Below, piece by piece: positions 1 through 11,062 of a stretch of 64,000 nt of DNA. The number at the start of each line of letters is the position of its first letter. Within the stretch, counting starts at the first letter, position 1. This DNA is from Neckera pumila. Its lineage: Eukaryota; Streptophyta; Bryopsida; Hypnales; Neckeraceae. The notes beneath the pieces were generated by a model. It saw only the letters and a program-made list of their open reading frames with translations. It had not been told where the DNA came from and ran no database searches. Position numbers and translations under genes: made by a program. The DNA is taken from contig OZ018416.1 in assembly GCA_963969595.1 (NCBI GenBank), positions 13,408,065 to 13,472,064 of the forward strand, in the 5' to 3' direction.

Positions 1-45
1 CAGAAATAATGGATTTTAGTTGGACGCGGTGAGTGATTGATGCAG

Positions 46-2595
46 GTCTAAATTTGACTTTGGAAGCTGGCTCTGGTGATGCCTTAACTGCCTCCGTGCA
101 ACAATATATGCAGAATCTGATAACGGTCAGGCATCATATCCAACATGTTTTGTTGAAAGGCAACATGGTTTGTTCTTTCACAGCTATGAAATGCTTGTCG
201 AATCGATCAGACTTTATCACGTGGTGCTCATGGCAGTTGCCTTTGTGCAGAGCAGATGAATATGGAAGTATTATTTGGGCCCCATGAATGGCCAGCTGAA
301 GAGAATATGAAGCGTTGGGAAATGGTATCTCCTGAGGCACGCTTTATATTTGTCAGAAACGGCTTTGCCGCTGTTGAAGGTAACAGCTCAGCGTCTCGGA
401 CAGGCGAAGGTGGTCAATTGGTGGCTTTTGTTCATTTCAGATTTGGCCTGGAACATGAGGTTCCAGTCCTGTATATATATGAGACGCAATTGGAAAAAAC
501 TGTGCAAGGAAAAGGGCTCGGCAAGTATTTGATGCAGTTTCTGGAATTGGTTGCTCGGAAGGTGCCCTTCTTCACCAATTTGAGCTTCAGTTTATTCTTA
601 GCAACTTTGCATATATTTTCAAGGCACAGGTCGTATGCGTTCATTCTTTACTCATATCTTCGTGGTATACTCCTTATTTCATTTGTGTTTATTCTTATTA
701 TTTCTGGGCACATAAATCATCTTTGGAGGCCCGAATTGTTCAAGTATCTCTGACATTACCTTTATGTTGCAGAACAATATGAAAGCAGTGCTTTTAGCTG
801 TCCATAAGAGAAACACGAGGGCACTGGGGTTTTACTCTGGTCGCTTAGGGTAAAATCTTGAACATCCGAGATTCGTTTTTTCTTTCAACACATTGTGCTA
901 GACCACGAAGTAGAATCATATTCGAGTTTGGGAGGTTACGTATTTCTTCGTTTAGAGTTGCTAGCTTTTTGAATAGGACTTGATGTTCACTAAATCTTAC
1001 TCAAGTTTTCAAAGTTGGTCTTGATATGAGTTTACGTCGGCGCATTCAATCTCATGTCCACACTAGTTTTTGGATCGGCTTAACACCATCCTTTCTCGTC
1101 GTGGACTTCTCTTATGGCACATTCTGTGGTGTAGGTACACTGTGGCAACTAGATCTCGGTCAACATGGGAAAACTCACAGGCAAGCATATACATCTTAGT
1201 TGTTTCAGTTAATGTGCTTATATCTGGTTCAGATTATGCGGTACTTGACTTTTATGAGTACTTTCTTATGGGATTTTTTTCTTGCTTTTTCAGACTGGTA
1301 CAGAGATGACGTATGAAATCCTATGCAAGAGCTTTGATGCGGCGGATAGAGCTGGCGTAGAGGAGAGACAGGGGGATATGGACTGTGAGTCACACCATGA
1401 TTACGACAAGGAAAGCGCTGGCGATACCAGTTGCCAGACTGTGGAGGCAGAGACTCAACTTTTGGAGGACCGTCGTCCGGATATGGAGTGCGAGTCTCGT
1501 ATTGGAAACGTGCCGGAAACGACACAAGAAATGAAGTATACACAGTACAATGTCAGAGGGGACAAGTTCGAAGTCTATGATAAGTATGTTATGATTGGTC
1601 CCATTGGGCATGGAGCGTATGGCGATGTTTGTGCTTTCACGAACAGAGAGACAGGAGAGAAGGTTGCCATAAAGAAGATAGGCAACGCTTTTCAGAACAA
1701 CACAACAGCGAGGCGCACGCTTCGAGAGATTTTGTTGCTCCGGCACACAGAGCATGACAACATCATTCCAATCAGAGACATTATTGTGCCCGCTAATATA
1801 GAAGATTTCCATGATGCGTATATTGCGAATGAGCTCATGGACACAGACCTTCACCAAATAGTGCGGTCCACGAAGCTCGACGAATACCACTGTCAGTTCC
1901 TGCTCTACCAACTCTTGCGGGGCTTGAAGTATATCCATTCTGCCAATATATTGCACCGCGATCTAAAACCTAGTAACCTTCTCATCAACTGCAACGACTG
2001 TCTGCTCAAGATTTGTGATTTTGGCTTGGCTCGAACCTCCGCAGAAGATGACTTCCTTACGGAGTACGTTGTTACTCGACCCTACCGAGCTCCTGAGCTC
2101 TTGCTTGGTAGCCGAATGTACACAGCCGCTGTGGATATGTGGTCAGTGGGTTGTATATTCATGGAAATGCTCACGGGACAACCTTTGTTTCCCATTAGGT
2201 CAAGGCAGGAACACCCTGTGAACCACTTGAAACTCATTACAGAGCTTCTAGGAACTCCTGATGCTTCAGACCTTTCGTTCCTGCAAAACCCCGATGCTCG
2301 GCAACGGATACAGATGGCGTTGTTGGGTCAGGAAAGGAAGCCTTTGGTCTCGAGGTTTCCGCAAACTACAGCAATAGCGTGTGATTTAGCTGAGAAGATG
2401 CTGCGATTCAACCCATCCAATCGCATAACTGCTGAAGAGGCTTTGGCTCATCCATATCTAGCAGCGCTTCATGATTTAAGTGACGAGCCCACCTGTCATC
2501 TTATGTTCGACTTCGATGCTTATCTGCCCAGTCTTACTGTGGATCATGTGAAACATCTCATTTGGAGGGAGGCTGCACTTATCAACGCCCACTAA
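46..2595 (+). CDS. NAA40/NatD acetyltransferase fused in frame to a MAP kinase (5' end outside window)
   Basis: Five exons are inferred: 46-125, 256-561, 773-849, 1135-1180 and 1294-2595; the phases agree at every join. Exons 1-4 encode the GNAT domain of NatD, which acetylates the N-terminus of histones H4 and H2A. The acetyl-CoA loop reads VQGKGLG and is followed by [21 protein letters not shown] and a Tyr-containing FYSGRLGYTV strand. The last exon opens with the NatD C-terminal block [10 protein letters not shown], then continues without a stop through a linker of roughly 60 residues containing a repeated DM(D/E)CES motif, into a full MAPK domain. Kinase motifs seen are [28 protein letters not shown], the activation lip TEY (2059-2067), and APE. 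Lobe XI and the MAPK C-terminal extension are present, ending at TAA 2593. The P+1 segment reads TRPYRAPE where nearly all MAPKs have TRWYRAPE. Plant TEY MAPKs normally have several introns; none lies here. The upstream exons are missing. The exon model rests on splice consensus and homology recall, not transcripts. Confidence 0.85.
1181..1293 (+). other. probable GC-AG intron just before the fusion exon
   Basis: The reading frame of 1135-1180 ends CTCACAG and is followed by GCAAGC, a classic GC-type donor (CAG/GCAAG). The acceptor is a pyrimidine-rich tract ending TTTTTCAG at 1293. Splicing here joins NSQ to [11 protein letters not shown] in phase 0. No GT donor in the correct frame is closer. 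Confidence 0.6.
1603..2595 (+). other. MAP kinase catalytic domain, intronless, within the fusion
   Basis: This is the kinase part of the preceding gene, listed because its history may differ. It has the ATP-binding Lys of VAIKK, the catalytic [11 protein letters not shown] and a TEY dual-phosphorylation lip, and the DLHQIVRS and [10 protein letters not shown] segments typical of plant MPKs. The insert [19 protein letters not shown] is longer than the usual LFPGRDHVHQL. The C-terminus [12 protein letters not shown] aligns with the plant DEPVCxxPFxFDFE block, and no TDY-class C-terminal extension is present. Absence of introns over about 1 kb suggests derivation from a processed transcript, though no poly(A) tract or target duplication is visible at either edge. 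Confidence 0.85.
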
Positions 2596-4579
2596 TTTTC
2601 ATATTAGCACTTCTGGACAAGTGCTGCTGCACTTCTACGGGAACCCAGGTGCTTAAGGTCAGAATCCTTTTCTGAAGCAGTTGATTGTCGTTCATTCTCA
2701 TTATCTTCTATTGCTGTTGAAGATTTTGTGCCTGTCATTGCCATGACATCCTGCTTTGGAAATTCATAGAATGCTCAGCGCTGTTACGTCTGCTCTGGAA
2801 ACGAAACCTGTGCGATGTGAACATTGAGAATGTGAAAGACAGGTAGACTGCTTATCCAAGTCATTGAGACATTCTCTCGGCACGCCCTTCATATTCTCAA
2901 TATTCATTTCGTACAGCTCGACGTGCCTCAATGTCTACCAGAGAAGACAAACCGTGAGGAAGTAAAGCGGGGAGGGAGGGATAGAGGAGGGAGGGTTATG
3001 GGGGTTTGCACTAGAGTAGCAATTAATCTTCTTGCTTGTTTGTGTTCAGGGCTTGGAAAATGCTGTTCATTTTTGGATGAGTGTGTACGGGAAGTATTTT
3101 CTGTTTGCGAGCGGAACGCACAATGTTGCTGATTTGTAACTATATGTAGGTCTCAAGTATCAAAAGGGCATTCATAGCATGTCCATCTATACATCCTTTT
3201 TGGTGTAGCATAGTTAGGGTTTGGATTAAGAATGGCTTTGGCATGGCATGGCATGATATTACTTACAGCAATTTTAGACAGCAATCTGCATATGTTTCCA
3301 GTGCCCAATCTTAGGAGTACGGTATGCAGGGTAAATACTTGTCAGTAATAGAATTCTCAATACTTTTAACAAACCAGTGTAGGTCTTGTTCAACTTGAAC
3401 AATTCTTTCATCAATTTATTATCATGGTCCATACCTGTTGTTTCTCATTACAGGTTAAATTATTCAGCCGGTATCTGCAATTGCTCTGTTTCTTGAGTAG
3501 GTGCATGACGGTTTTTCGGTAAGTCGGTATAACGAGTTCTACTTGTAATTAGACTGCTGTAAGTGCTCTCAAGACCCAATTCCAATGTGTCCACCATGAC
3601 TCCATGAGAGCTCCTTATTTCGAAAAGGTGTCATTGATACTCCTAGTGAGTAAGGATTTAGTGTAGGTTGAATTTTTCGTATTTGGACTTTTGTGACAGC
3701 AAGACTCGCAAGTCTTTAGTGGGCCTGAATTGGTGAACCACTTTGACTTTTGTGTGACCAATGGGACCTACAAGCTGCGACTTGGAGATATACTCAAGAC
3801 TTGGAAGTCTTCGGCACCGAGGAAAAAAAAGAGGAAAAGTGAAATGTTTTCAACTGCCTCTGTCCCACCTTACTACGCAAACTAATTCAATCAGTGCAAG
3901 AGTTTGAATATTGCAAGACTCCTCACACTAATTTAGATGAATGTGGTGTAGATAGTGTGAACTTTTGAAAGAATTTGGGTGAATTTTCGATGTAAGTGGA
4001 TGAAAATGGAATGAAAATCACACTATTTAAGATAACATGAAAGGTAGTATCTCGCAGGGATTACTCTTGATCCTACATGGTAGAGATTACCCCCTTTCAG
4101 ATAGAGATTACTCTTGATTCTACATGGACATCCAGAATTCTTCCTTGAGTTTCAATGAACAGGAAATTACTTGGATTCCTTTGATATTATAGGAGAGCTC
4201 CAGTAACCATGCCGACTCGATGGTGACCAGCACCCAGTTTCCAAGCATCTAATATAATGCAAGCTAATGTTGTTTGATCAGTGAACTAAAGCTGCAATTG
4301 AGGTTTAGGGTTTAGGATATATCCTTCGAGTTGTGGGAGTGATAACGACCTGGAAGAGAGCTGATTTCAAAACCTCTTCGTCCATTTTTGCAGTTGAATT
4401 CATTCTCCATGAGAAGTTCTGTCATTTTTTGTTTTTGTTTTTTCTCTCTAATTAAGTGTTGGCTCTGGTTCACGGTCGTTGTATATGTAAACACAAATTA
4501 AAACTTCCATTGAATGTTGAAATTACATTTACTTCTTGGCTTGGTACCAGCGTGACCCTTGTTGGCATTCCTGAACTAC
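2596..4579 (+). other. 3' flank of the fusion gene and unassigned intergenic DNA
   Basis: The first several hundred bases are moderately GC-rich and probably hold the 3' untranslated region, but no convincing poly(A) signal stands out. A 21-bp direct repeat (ATTACTCTTGATYCTACATGG) lies at 4059-4079 and 4107-4127. No other coding or repeat signal was recognised. Confidence 0.4.
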
Positions 4580-4581
4580 TA

Positions 4582-4686
4582 CAGTGGAACCTCTCTAAAG
4601 TAATAGGGCAGGGACCGGTGTGACAACATTACATTAGAGAAGTTTATTACTTTAGAGAGGTTTATTGCTTTAGAGAGTTTCTATTG
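4582..4686. mobile_element. Emigrant/pogo-like MITE
   Basis: The left end CAGTGGAACCTCTCTAAAG is mirrored by the right end CTTTAGAGAGTTTCTATTG, and both are flanked by TA. The ends closely resemble the Emigrant/Lemi1 (pogo, Tc1/mariner superfamily) terminus CAGTAAAACCTCTATAAATT known from flowering plants. At about 105 bp it is far too short to encode anything. Confidence 0.75.
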
Positions 4687-4863
4687 TATTAGTGTATGTG
4701 TGAACAAAGTTTTTAATCAGTTGGTTATTAAGTTTTTATCTATTGATTAGGTTTTATGTGAAGATTGTGGGAATAAGTCATTGATTGGATCTATGTACCA
4801 AGTGGCAAGGTTGCAGAGACAGTTGTGAGAGTTGCAGATTGGAAATTACAAGGTAGTCTGCTC

Positions 4864-5450
4864 TTAATCTCTAAATGCACAAGGCACCAAATTTTGGTGT
4901 CGACAATACTTTGAAATAAATAAAAATTAACCAAGTTGCTATTTTTACTAGTATATATTTATAAAAAAATGTTTTTGAAGTCTAATTTTAGCATCAAAAA
5001 TACGATTTTGAAAATAATTGATTATGATTTTTTTATTTAAGATTTTATGCAAGGGTGCCTATTGCAATCTTGACTTTCCATAGTGTCGAGGGCTCTTGGA
5101 AATGAGCCTCAAATACACTAGATCTTAGAGAAAAAATTACTTTTGAAATTCATTTAAAAAAATTGTAGAGTAGATTTTGAGAAGCCATAAATTGATTGGA
5201 ATTATGCATGTTAGGCCCTTCAACTTCATATTTTTTTGGTGACCAGTATTTTAGATTTGACATGTGAAAAGAAAATTGAAATACTTCAAATCACTTTTGC
5301 AATTTTAACACCCTTTTGTTCAAACATTGTAATCTTTCAATCCATAAGTGATATTAAAAATTTAATACATCTTATTAGAATGTTGGCTTTTTGTTCAAAT
5401 TAGAGCAAATTCCAAGAAGCTCAAAGAAGGCCTTGGGCATTAGGGGCTAA
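4864..5450 (+). mobile_element. TTAA element, family D, copy 1
   Basis: It begins TTAATCTCTAAATGC and carries the subterminal palindrome CACCAAATTTTGGTG typical of this family. It ends in the shared CCTTGGGCATTAGGGG block, with the final TTAA mutated to CTAA. The interior matches the copies at 13.9, 15.5 and 54.5 kb along its whole length. Non-coding. Confidence 0.75.
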
Positions 5451-6650
5451 AGCAACTTTTTAAGAGATGATTGCCTTTTCAGGGACACAAAACTCCTTGA
5501 CACAAATTTCAGTAAAGTTTTCATAGGAAGAAAAAATAGGATTGGCATCTATTAGTAATCCAACTATCCAAGTCATTTCATATTTTTTATAATTACTTAC
5601 AGATTTTTGAAGTTGAAATACAATGGTCACTAAAAGTAACCACCTCTTGAAATGTACAATTGGGTACAATAATCTTACAAACTACCTATTAGTGCTTTTC
5701 AAAGATTTTTGCATAATATAAAAAAAAAATTGGAATTTTTCATCTTGCATAATTAACACTCAAATTTCACACAATCCCAATCAAGCATACTAACTTTTAG
5801 TTTCAAAGAAGTGAAATTCCATTTTTGGTCAAATTTTTAAGCCAATTTTTATGGTCTTACATAATATTTTGTTGAAAACAATTGGTGATGAATTTTTTTA
5901 AATTTGATTGCATAGATATGAAGGGAACATCTATACACACATTTTTCCATCAACAAGCATCTTTAAAGAAGTTTCATAGTTCCTTCTATAGAGATTTCAA
6001 TGTAAATTGTTGCATGACCAAATTTTGTAAAATAGATCTCTCTATATTAGTTAACTAGATTTTAGCAAAGTAATTGTACCATCATGCTCAAATGTACAAA
6101 CCAAGCTACCATATGAGGGGCAAATAGAAAAATCTAATTACAATAAAGAGTTATCTATTTTACAAAATTTGGGCATTTTCACTCCAACACGTGAAATCTC
6201 TATAGAAGGAATAGTAAAACTTTCTTGGAGATGCTTGTTTAGGGGAAGACATACGTATGGATGTTTCCTACATATTTCCACAATCAAATTTTAAAAAATT
6301 CATCTCACATGTTTTTCAATGAATTATCATGTAAAACCATGAGAAATGACTTTAAAAATTCACAAAAAATGGAGTTTTGAATTTTTGAAGCAAAAAATTT
6401 GGCATGCTTAATTAAGATTGTATGAAGATGCAATGCTAATTATGCTTACCAAAATATACCAATTATACTCCGCATTGTATAGAAAAAAATTGAATGGCTC
6501 AAATAGACAATTTATAATATTATTGTAATCAATTGTACACCATATTCATTTGGTACATTGAAGAAAGCAAAATGTACCTCTATGTTAGTGGCCACTTTTT
6601 GAGCACAGGCACTTTTAGATCAAACTACTTTAAATCAAAGCCAAGGGCAC
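5451..6650 (+). repeat. family C repeat interrupted by a fold-back element
   Basis: The flanks 5451-5655 and about 6550-6650 form a roughly 300-bp repeat, recognised by GGTACATTGAAGAAAGC and CACCTCYTGAAATGTAC. It also occurs at 12.5, 47.9 and 53.1 kb. The copy at 48.0 kb reads straight through the point where the fold-back is inserted here, so it serves as the empty site. Confidence 0.65.
5657..6535. mobile_element. TA-flanked fold-back element, copy 1
   Basis: Almost the whole 879 bp is one imperfect inverted repeat. The left arm (from CAATTGGGTACAATAAT) matches the reverse complement of the right arm (ending ATTATTGTAATCAATTG), and the match continues to the centre near 6090. The ends are flanked by TA at 5655 and 6536. 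It shares arms with the element at 22-24 kb. No coding capacity. Confidence 0.75.
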
Positions 6651-7433
6651 CATAATGGTTTCATCTAGTTACAAGGTTTCATTGAGAAGCTCCATAGATG
6701 TCATCAAGGTTTCCCATAAATGAATGAATGAATGAAAAACAAGAATGAATGAAAAATTGTGCAAATGAAAACACTACAGTAATGTTACACTGATGAAACC
6801 ATGACACAAATTGCATTGAATATAAGAGATACGACGACGTTTTTCTCATGGCAACAACTAAAGTAAGGATCGCAGTCTAGAGTTACCGTAGCCGTGATGA
6901 ACTTCAGTTGGGGAGTACTGTACTAAATTAGGGGCAGGCAGCAAATTCCTGCCTGCAGCAAACAGCCAGTGCCGGCCTTTGCTGAGTAATTAAAACGGTG
7001 GCATTTTGGCATTGCCCCCTTTGAGTACGGTTAGGTAACTACACCTAAAATCGCACACTTCTTAGAATCACACACTGGATATTCTTGCCTACAATGTACT
7101 TCCATTATTCATATGACTCTATGATCGCTTTTGGATACACCTATTTTCAGCACTTTGGAAATTCATAGTTTATTCACATGGTGTCCAAAAAATGCATTCT
7201 GAGAGAATCTAGAATCCCCTTTTGACTACCAATGGGACCCCACAAATTTTTTTTCAATATAGTAGCAAAAACCATGCTCAATCAAGCTGAATTGTTTAAT
7301 TGTGCAATTTAAGGTCAGTTACCTTATAATAAGTAATATGTGTTTCCATGCCTCTGTACATGTTGCATGAAATATTGATAGTATTCTGTAATAATGATTT
7401 TCTAATCGACGGACTCAAGGTGACATCTGTCGG

Positions 7434-7437
<4 letters not shown>
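6651..7437. other. unassigned intergenic DNA with a family G repeat fragment
   Basis: An imperfect TGAATGAATGAATGAA run lies near 6720. The stretch 7030-7230 resembles 19740-19940 (shared motif CTTTGGAAATTCATAG and the block before CTTTTGACT), so it is a dispersed repeat of unknown class. No reading frame of interest. Confidence 0.4.

Positions 7438-7491
<54 letters not shown>
7438..7491. repeat. (GAAA)n microsatellite
   Basis: About thirteen perfect GAAA units sit in a row, giving a purine-only tract on this strand. The purity suggests recent expansion. Confidence 0.95.
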
Positions 7492-7492
<1 letters not shown>

Positions 7493-8376
7493 GGGCAAGG
7501 AGGCATCTCTATTGGCTATTGTAGCTCTTCACTTGAAATTCATCTATTTTCAAATGTAAAACAATTTACTTGAGAGCCAGTGGAGTTGTTAGAGCAGCTC
7601 CAATGCAACACTGGACCAAGCACAGGAACAGTGCCAACAAGGCTTGCAAATTCCTTCTCAAAATAATTAGTCTCCAATGCGGCAACTCTAGTCAGCAGCA
7701 TTTTCTAGGTCTTGGCAAATGAGAGATCTAGCTTAGTTTTTTGAAACAATTTGTTGAGCCAAAGACATCATATAGGAGCTCAAATTCTTTGGCGCACCTA
7801 GAAAGTCCAAACACCACCCAAAGCGCCCACGCTAGAAAAGTGCAAGAGATTTTGTTAAAAATTCAAAACTCATTGTTTGGAGAGAGCTTGCCAGGTCTCC
7901 GCCTGTGTTGTATAGGGAGCAATGCAGGTGCATCAAGCTGGCAAGAGGTTTGAACTGCCTCCTCACTCTGCATACAGCTCGAGCTTGCCAATTCTCGGTG
8001 CCCTATGCAGAGACTGCATTGGGCTTGCTTTTAGACATAACATTCTCTTCCTACAAACTAAATCAAGATTGTCAAACTTTGGAGATCTATGGCTCACTCA
8101 AAAAAGTGAAGGGACGACATGCTAACCCCTAATGATCCAAGCAACTATTTTCTGATTGTTGCCCCTCTTTTTTGAGCTGCCCGTTTTCAAAGTTTGAGTT
8201 TTTCTTAAAATAAATTTTTCACAAAAAATAGATTGCGTTATAAATCCAATGGCAATAGTTTTACCAAATTCCAAGTTAAACTCCGTCTTGTGTAATTTTT
8301 CAAACTTAAGTGGTGCATTGTAGTTTGGGCATGGATAAACAAGTCAACCAACCAAAGTGATTCTTGCCCACCTCAT
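7492..8376. other. unassigned intergenic DNA
   Basis: The segment 7580-8140 is less AT-rich than its surroundings and starts with GAGCAGCTCCAATGC, a motif common at MITE ends in plants. I did not find a matching inverted end. Short open frames here lack splice logic and resemble no family I know. Confidence 0.3.
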
Positions 8377-8762
8377 AAAGGTTAGATTTCACACATTATG
8401 GCCATGTGATCTCCTGCAGCAAGCGCTATGGGACTCGCTTCTTGACTCGGGTAGAGCGGCGTTACTTAAGGCTCAAGCGACCGCCAAGCTCCAACCTCAC
8501 CTTGCAGCCTCTGCGTAGCTCAAATTTGATAATATCTGACTCCAAGTTGTTAGCATCAAGGGAGGGTGGCATTATCAGGTGGCAAGAGTGTGGCCCTCAT
8601 GTTTGTAGTTTTACCTCAGGCTCTTTGGTTTCTTTGTTTTCTTTGGTCCTTTTTGCTCAAATTCTCTTCATTGTCCAACCTCATGGCTTGGCTGTTTTGT
8701 ATTGTTTTTTTCTTTAATGCAATGGGTTCTCCCCATTTGTTCAAAAAAAGAAAAGGTTAGAT
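8377..8762 (+). mobile_element. non-LTR retroposon (SINE or 5'-truncated LINE) with target duplication
   Basis: The 11-bp direct repeat AAAGGTTAGAT lies at 8377-8387 and 8752-8762 and brackets about 364 bp. The insert is much more GC-rich than its surroundings and ends in an A-rich tail after CCCCATTTGTTC. The same 3' end recurs in the tiny insertion at 11.7 kb. The open frame inside shows no reverse-transcriptase motif, so this is a SINE or a LINE 3' end. Confidence 0.75.
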
Positions 8763-9456
8763 CCAACTTGAAAGGGCATATTCAAGGGTGAATTCAAGGA
8801 GAGGACAAGTGTCCCATCCTTGCTTTTTCTTACAAACACTACTCTCATTTTAGTGACCACCATGCATTGCAAGCTCCACCATAAATTGAAAAATGCTTGG
8901 AATGTTGTGAAATTTTGCATGTACCTTTTCAACTCTCTTATTTTTTACTAAGCACAAAAGGCATCATTTCTAAAAATTCTCTCACAAATATGCTCCTTCA
9001 AAGTGCGATGCCATGTATTTCTATTGATCCAAATAAAAATTTGAACTCAAATATCTCCTAAACCATGCTATCAAATAATTTGAATATTTTTGAAGTGCTC
9101 ACTGTCAATGTGAAATTTAAGATCCTATGGTTCCATTCTATCCAATCTGAAGAAAAAATTAGCCAAAAAATAGCTCAAGTTCTTGGCAGCTTTGGCCCAT
9201 TTCAAAAATACACCCTCCTTGGGTCATTAGGGGTAAAGTTGAAAACATCCAAAAATGTCAAAATAAGAAATCAATATAGTTGGAGGAACCTTTTTGAAGA
9301 AAAAAAATCCATTTTGTGGTATTAGCAATTGAAAAGCATAAATTTTCAAAAATAAGCAAAAATTTTAGATTAGACAAGTAATTACCAAAGTGGAACCTCC
9401 TTAGGCGTTTGAAACCATCACATAGATTGGTCATAAAACCAAAATTTAGATAGCAA
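8763..9456. repeat. family I dispersed repeat (part)
   Basis: About 9230-9456 matches 25080-25300 and 26990-27245 on this strand and 16480-16740 on the other. Shared features are an ATAGTTGGAGGAACCT-like block, a GGTATTAGCAATTGAA block and the final GGTCATAAAACCAAAATTT. A family A element has inserted at its right end. The class is unknown. Confidence 0.5.
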
Positions 9457-10379
9457 TTAACCCCTAAAGGCCGAGTGTCCCTTCGGGGGACAAATGGGAT
9501 TTCAAGCAGATACCTACGGATTGAATTTTTGTCCTGATTTTTCAAAACTTTTTTTGAGGATAGAAAAAATGCTAAGTTTTATGGGAACATAAGGTTTTTT
9601 TTCGATTGGTGCCCAAGAACAAAAGCTATGCCCAAATAAGTTCAAAACAGGGGAGAGGGGGCGGCAAATAAAATTCGCACAAATTTGCAAATTCTTTTCT
9701 TTTTCTTTTTCTTATAGATTATATTTTTGTCTATCTAGAAAGCTTTGATTCATTTCATTTGGATTCTTTATGATAAAGTCATGAAAAATCTTGTTTTTTT
9801 GAGCAATTAGAGCATCTTCTTGAAAAAATAACTTGTAGGATTCATTTCGGAATGCAATTTTTGCAATTTTTCAAACAAAAAAGTTTCACATGGTTTAGTT
9901 TGCTTGCTAGAACAATCTCACCATTGGAATTAGTGCATTTTAATTTCATCTAAAAGATATTAATAGTTTAGATTTTCCTTCTATCTCATACTTACTTCTA
10001 TTTAACAATTTTTTTAAGAATGAAAATTAATTTTTTTTGAAAAAAAAACTCCCTAGACTCTCAACTCAATTCTCCACTATAAATATTTAAAGCTCAAAAC
10101 TCTGTAGTGCAAAACATTTAAGTTAAAAATGTTCAAAATCTAGAGTCCCGCAATGTGCTGAAAAACTTGGTTTTTTTTACTTGAAACGCAGACTATATCT
10201 TGCAATCTGTGCTGTGAAAAATTCTGAAACTTTTTCCACACATTCTCATACGAGTTAGGTGTATAATCCTATGGTTAGATGTTCTAGAAAACATTTTTTG
10301 ATTTTTTTACTCTTTGCTATAAAAATGGTAGTATTGGGTGTTTTTTGGCAGAAAAAGGCCTTGAGCATTTAGAAATTAA
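9457..10379 (+). mobile_element. TTAA element, family A, copy 1
   Basis: The left end is TTAACCCCTAAAGG, followed by the hairpin GTCCCTTCGGGGGAC. The right end has decayed to GCATTTAGAAATTAA. The interior carries the family landmarks GGTGCCCAAGAACAAAAG, TTTTTGTCTATCTAGAAAGC and AACTCAATTCTCCACTATAA. About 920 bp, no coding capacity. Confidence 0.8.
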
Positions 10380-11062
10380 GGGAATGGTTGAATGGCACTT
10401 TAATTTGGAAGACTTACAATGGAAATCTAATTGTCTAAAATGAATGCGGCAATGATTTTGGATACAAAGACGGTTTGTAATGTTTTCACCTAAATTCATA
10501 ATATTCTTAACCAAATTGAAGACCTTCTATTAAAATTTGAGAAAATTCAAATATCTACAAAGAATGTGACTTCAAAAGAATGAAGTGCCTACAGTGCTCT
10601 AATTCACATTTGTGTTTCTAAGGTAGGAACACCCAAAAGCATTCTTGTACCCATTTACGCACCATAGATTTTCCTTTAAGTATCCCTAGACTTCCGTTAA
10701 TTTAGAATGTTGTTGCATATGATTCTAAATTGCGTAACTCTTTCCAATCACCTTATGCCAAATGGCAGTGAAAGTGATGAAAAGATTTATATTCACATTA
10801 ACTTACACATGCATCTATCTTCTATGACTTTTACCAGTATGTCATGTGTTATTGCCACAATATAATAAAATGAAATTCAAGAATTTTTTTAATTTTTTTA
10901 ATTAATAAAACTTCAAATTTCAATATCTTTTTTGCCTTGAGTTGGAACGCCATAAAACAAAGTTTACGCACCCCTCCTTGCACAAAGCTTTCTAATGGTA
11001 CAAAGAACACGACCAGGGGACACTTTTCCAAAGACCTCACCGGAATATACAAACAACCTTAT
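10380..11062. other. unassigned AT-rich intergenic DNA
   Basis: No gene, tandem repeat or terminal inverted repeat was recognised. The block CACCCCTCCTTGCACAAAGC near 10970 has a diverged relative near 41470, so part of this segment is probably an old dispersed repeat. Confidence 0.3.

Noticed and set aside
2596..3200. Poly(A) tract and target duplication of the MAPK retrocopy
   Set aside because: I looked past the stop codon and around 1340-1540 for matching direct repeats and an A tract; none is convincing.
8406..8717. 103-codon frame as a retrotransposon protein
   Set aside because: No reverse-transcriptase, endonuclease or gag motif; the frame lies in a 364-bp insertion too short for a protein-coding LINE.
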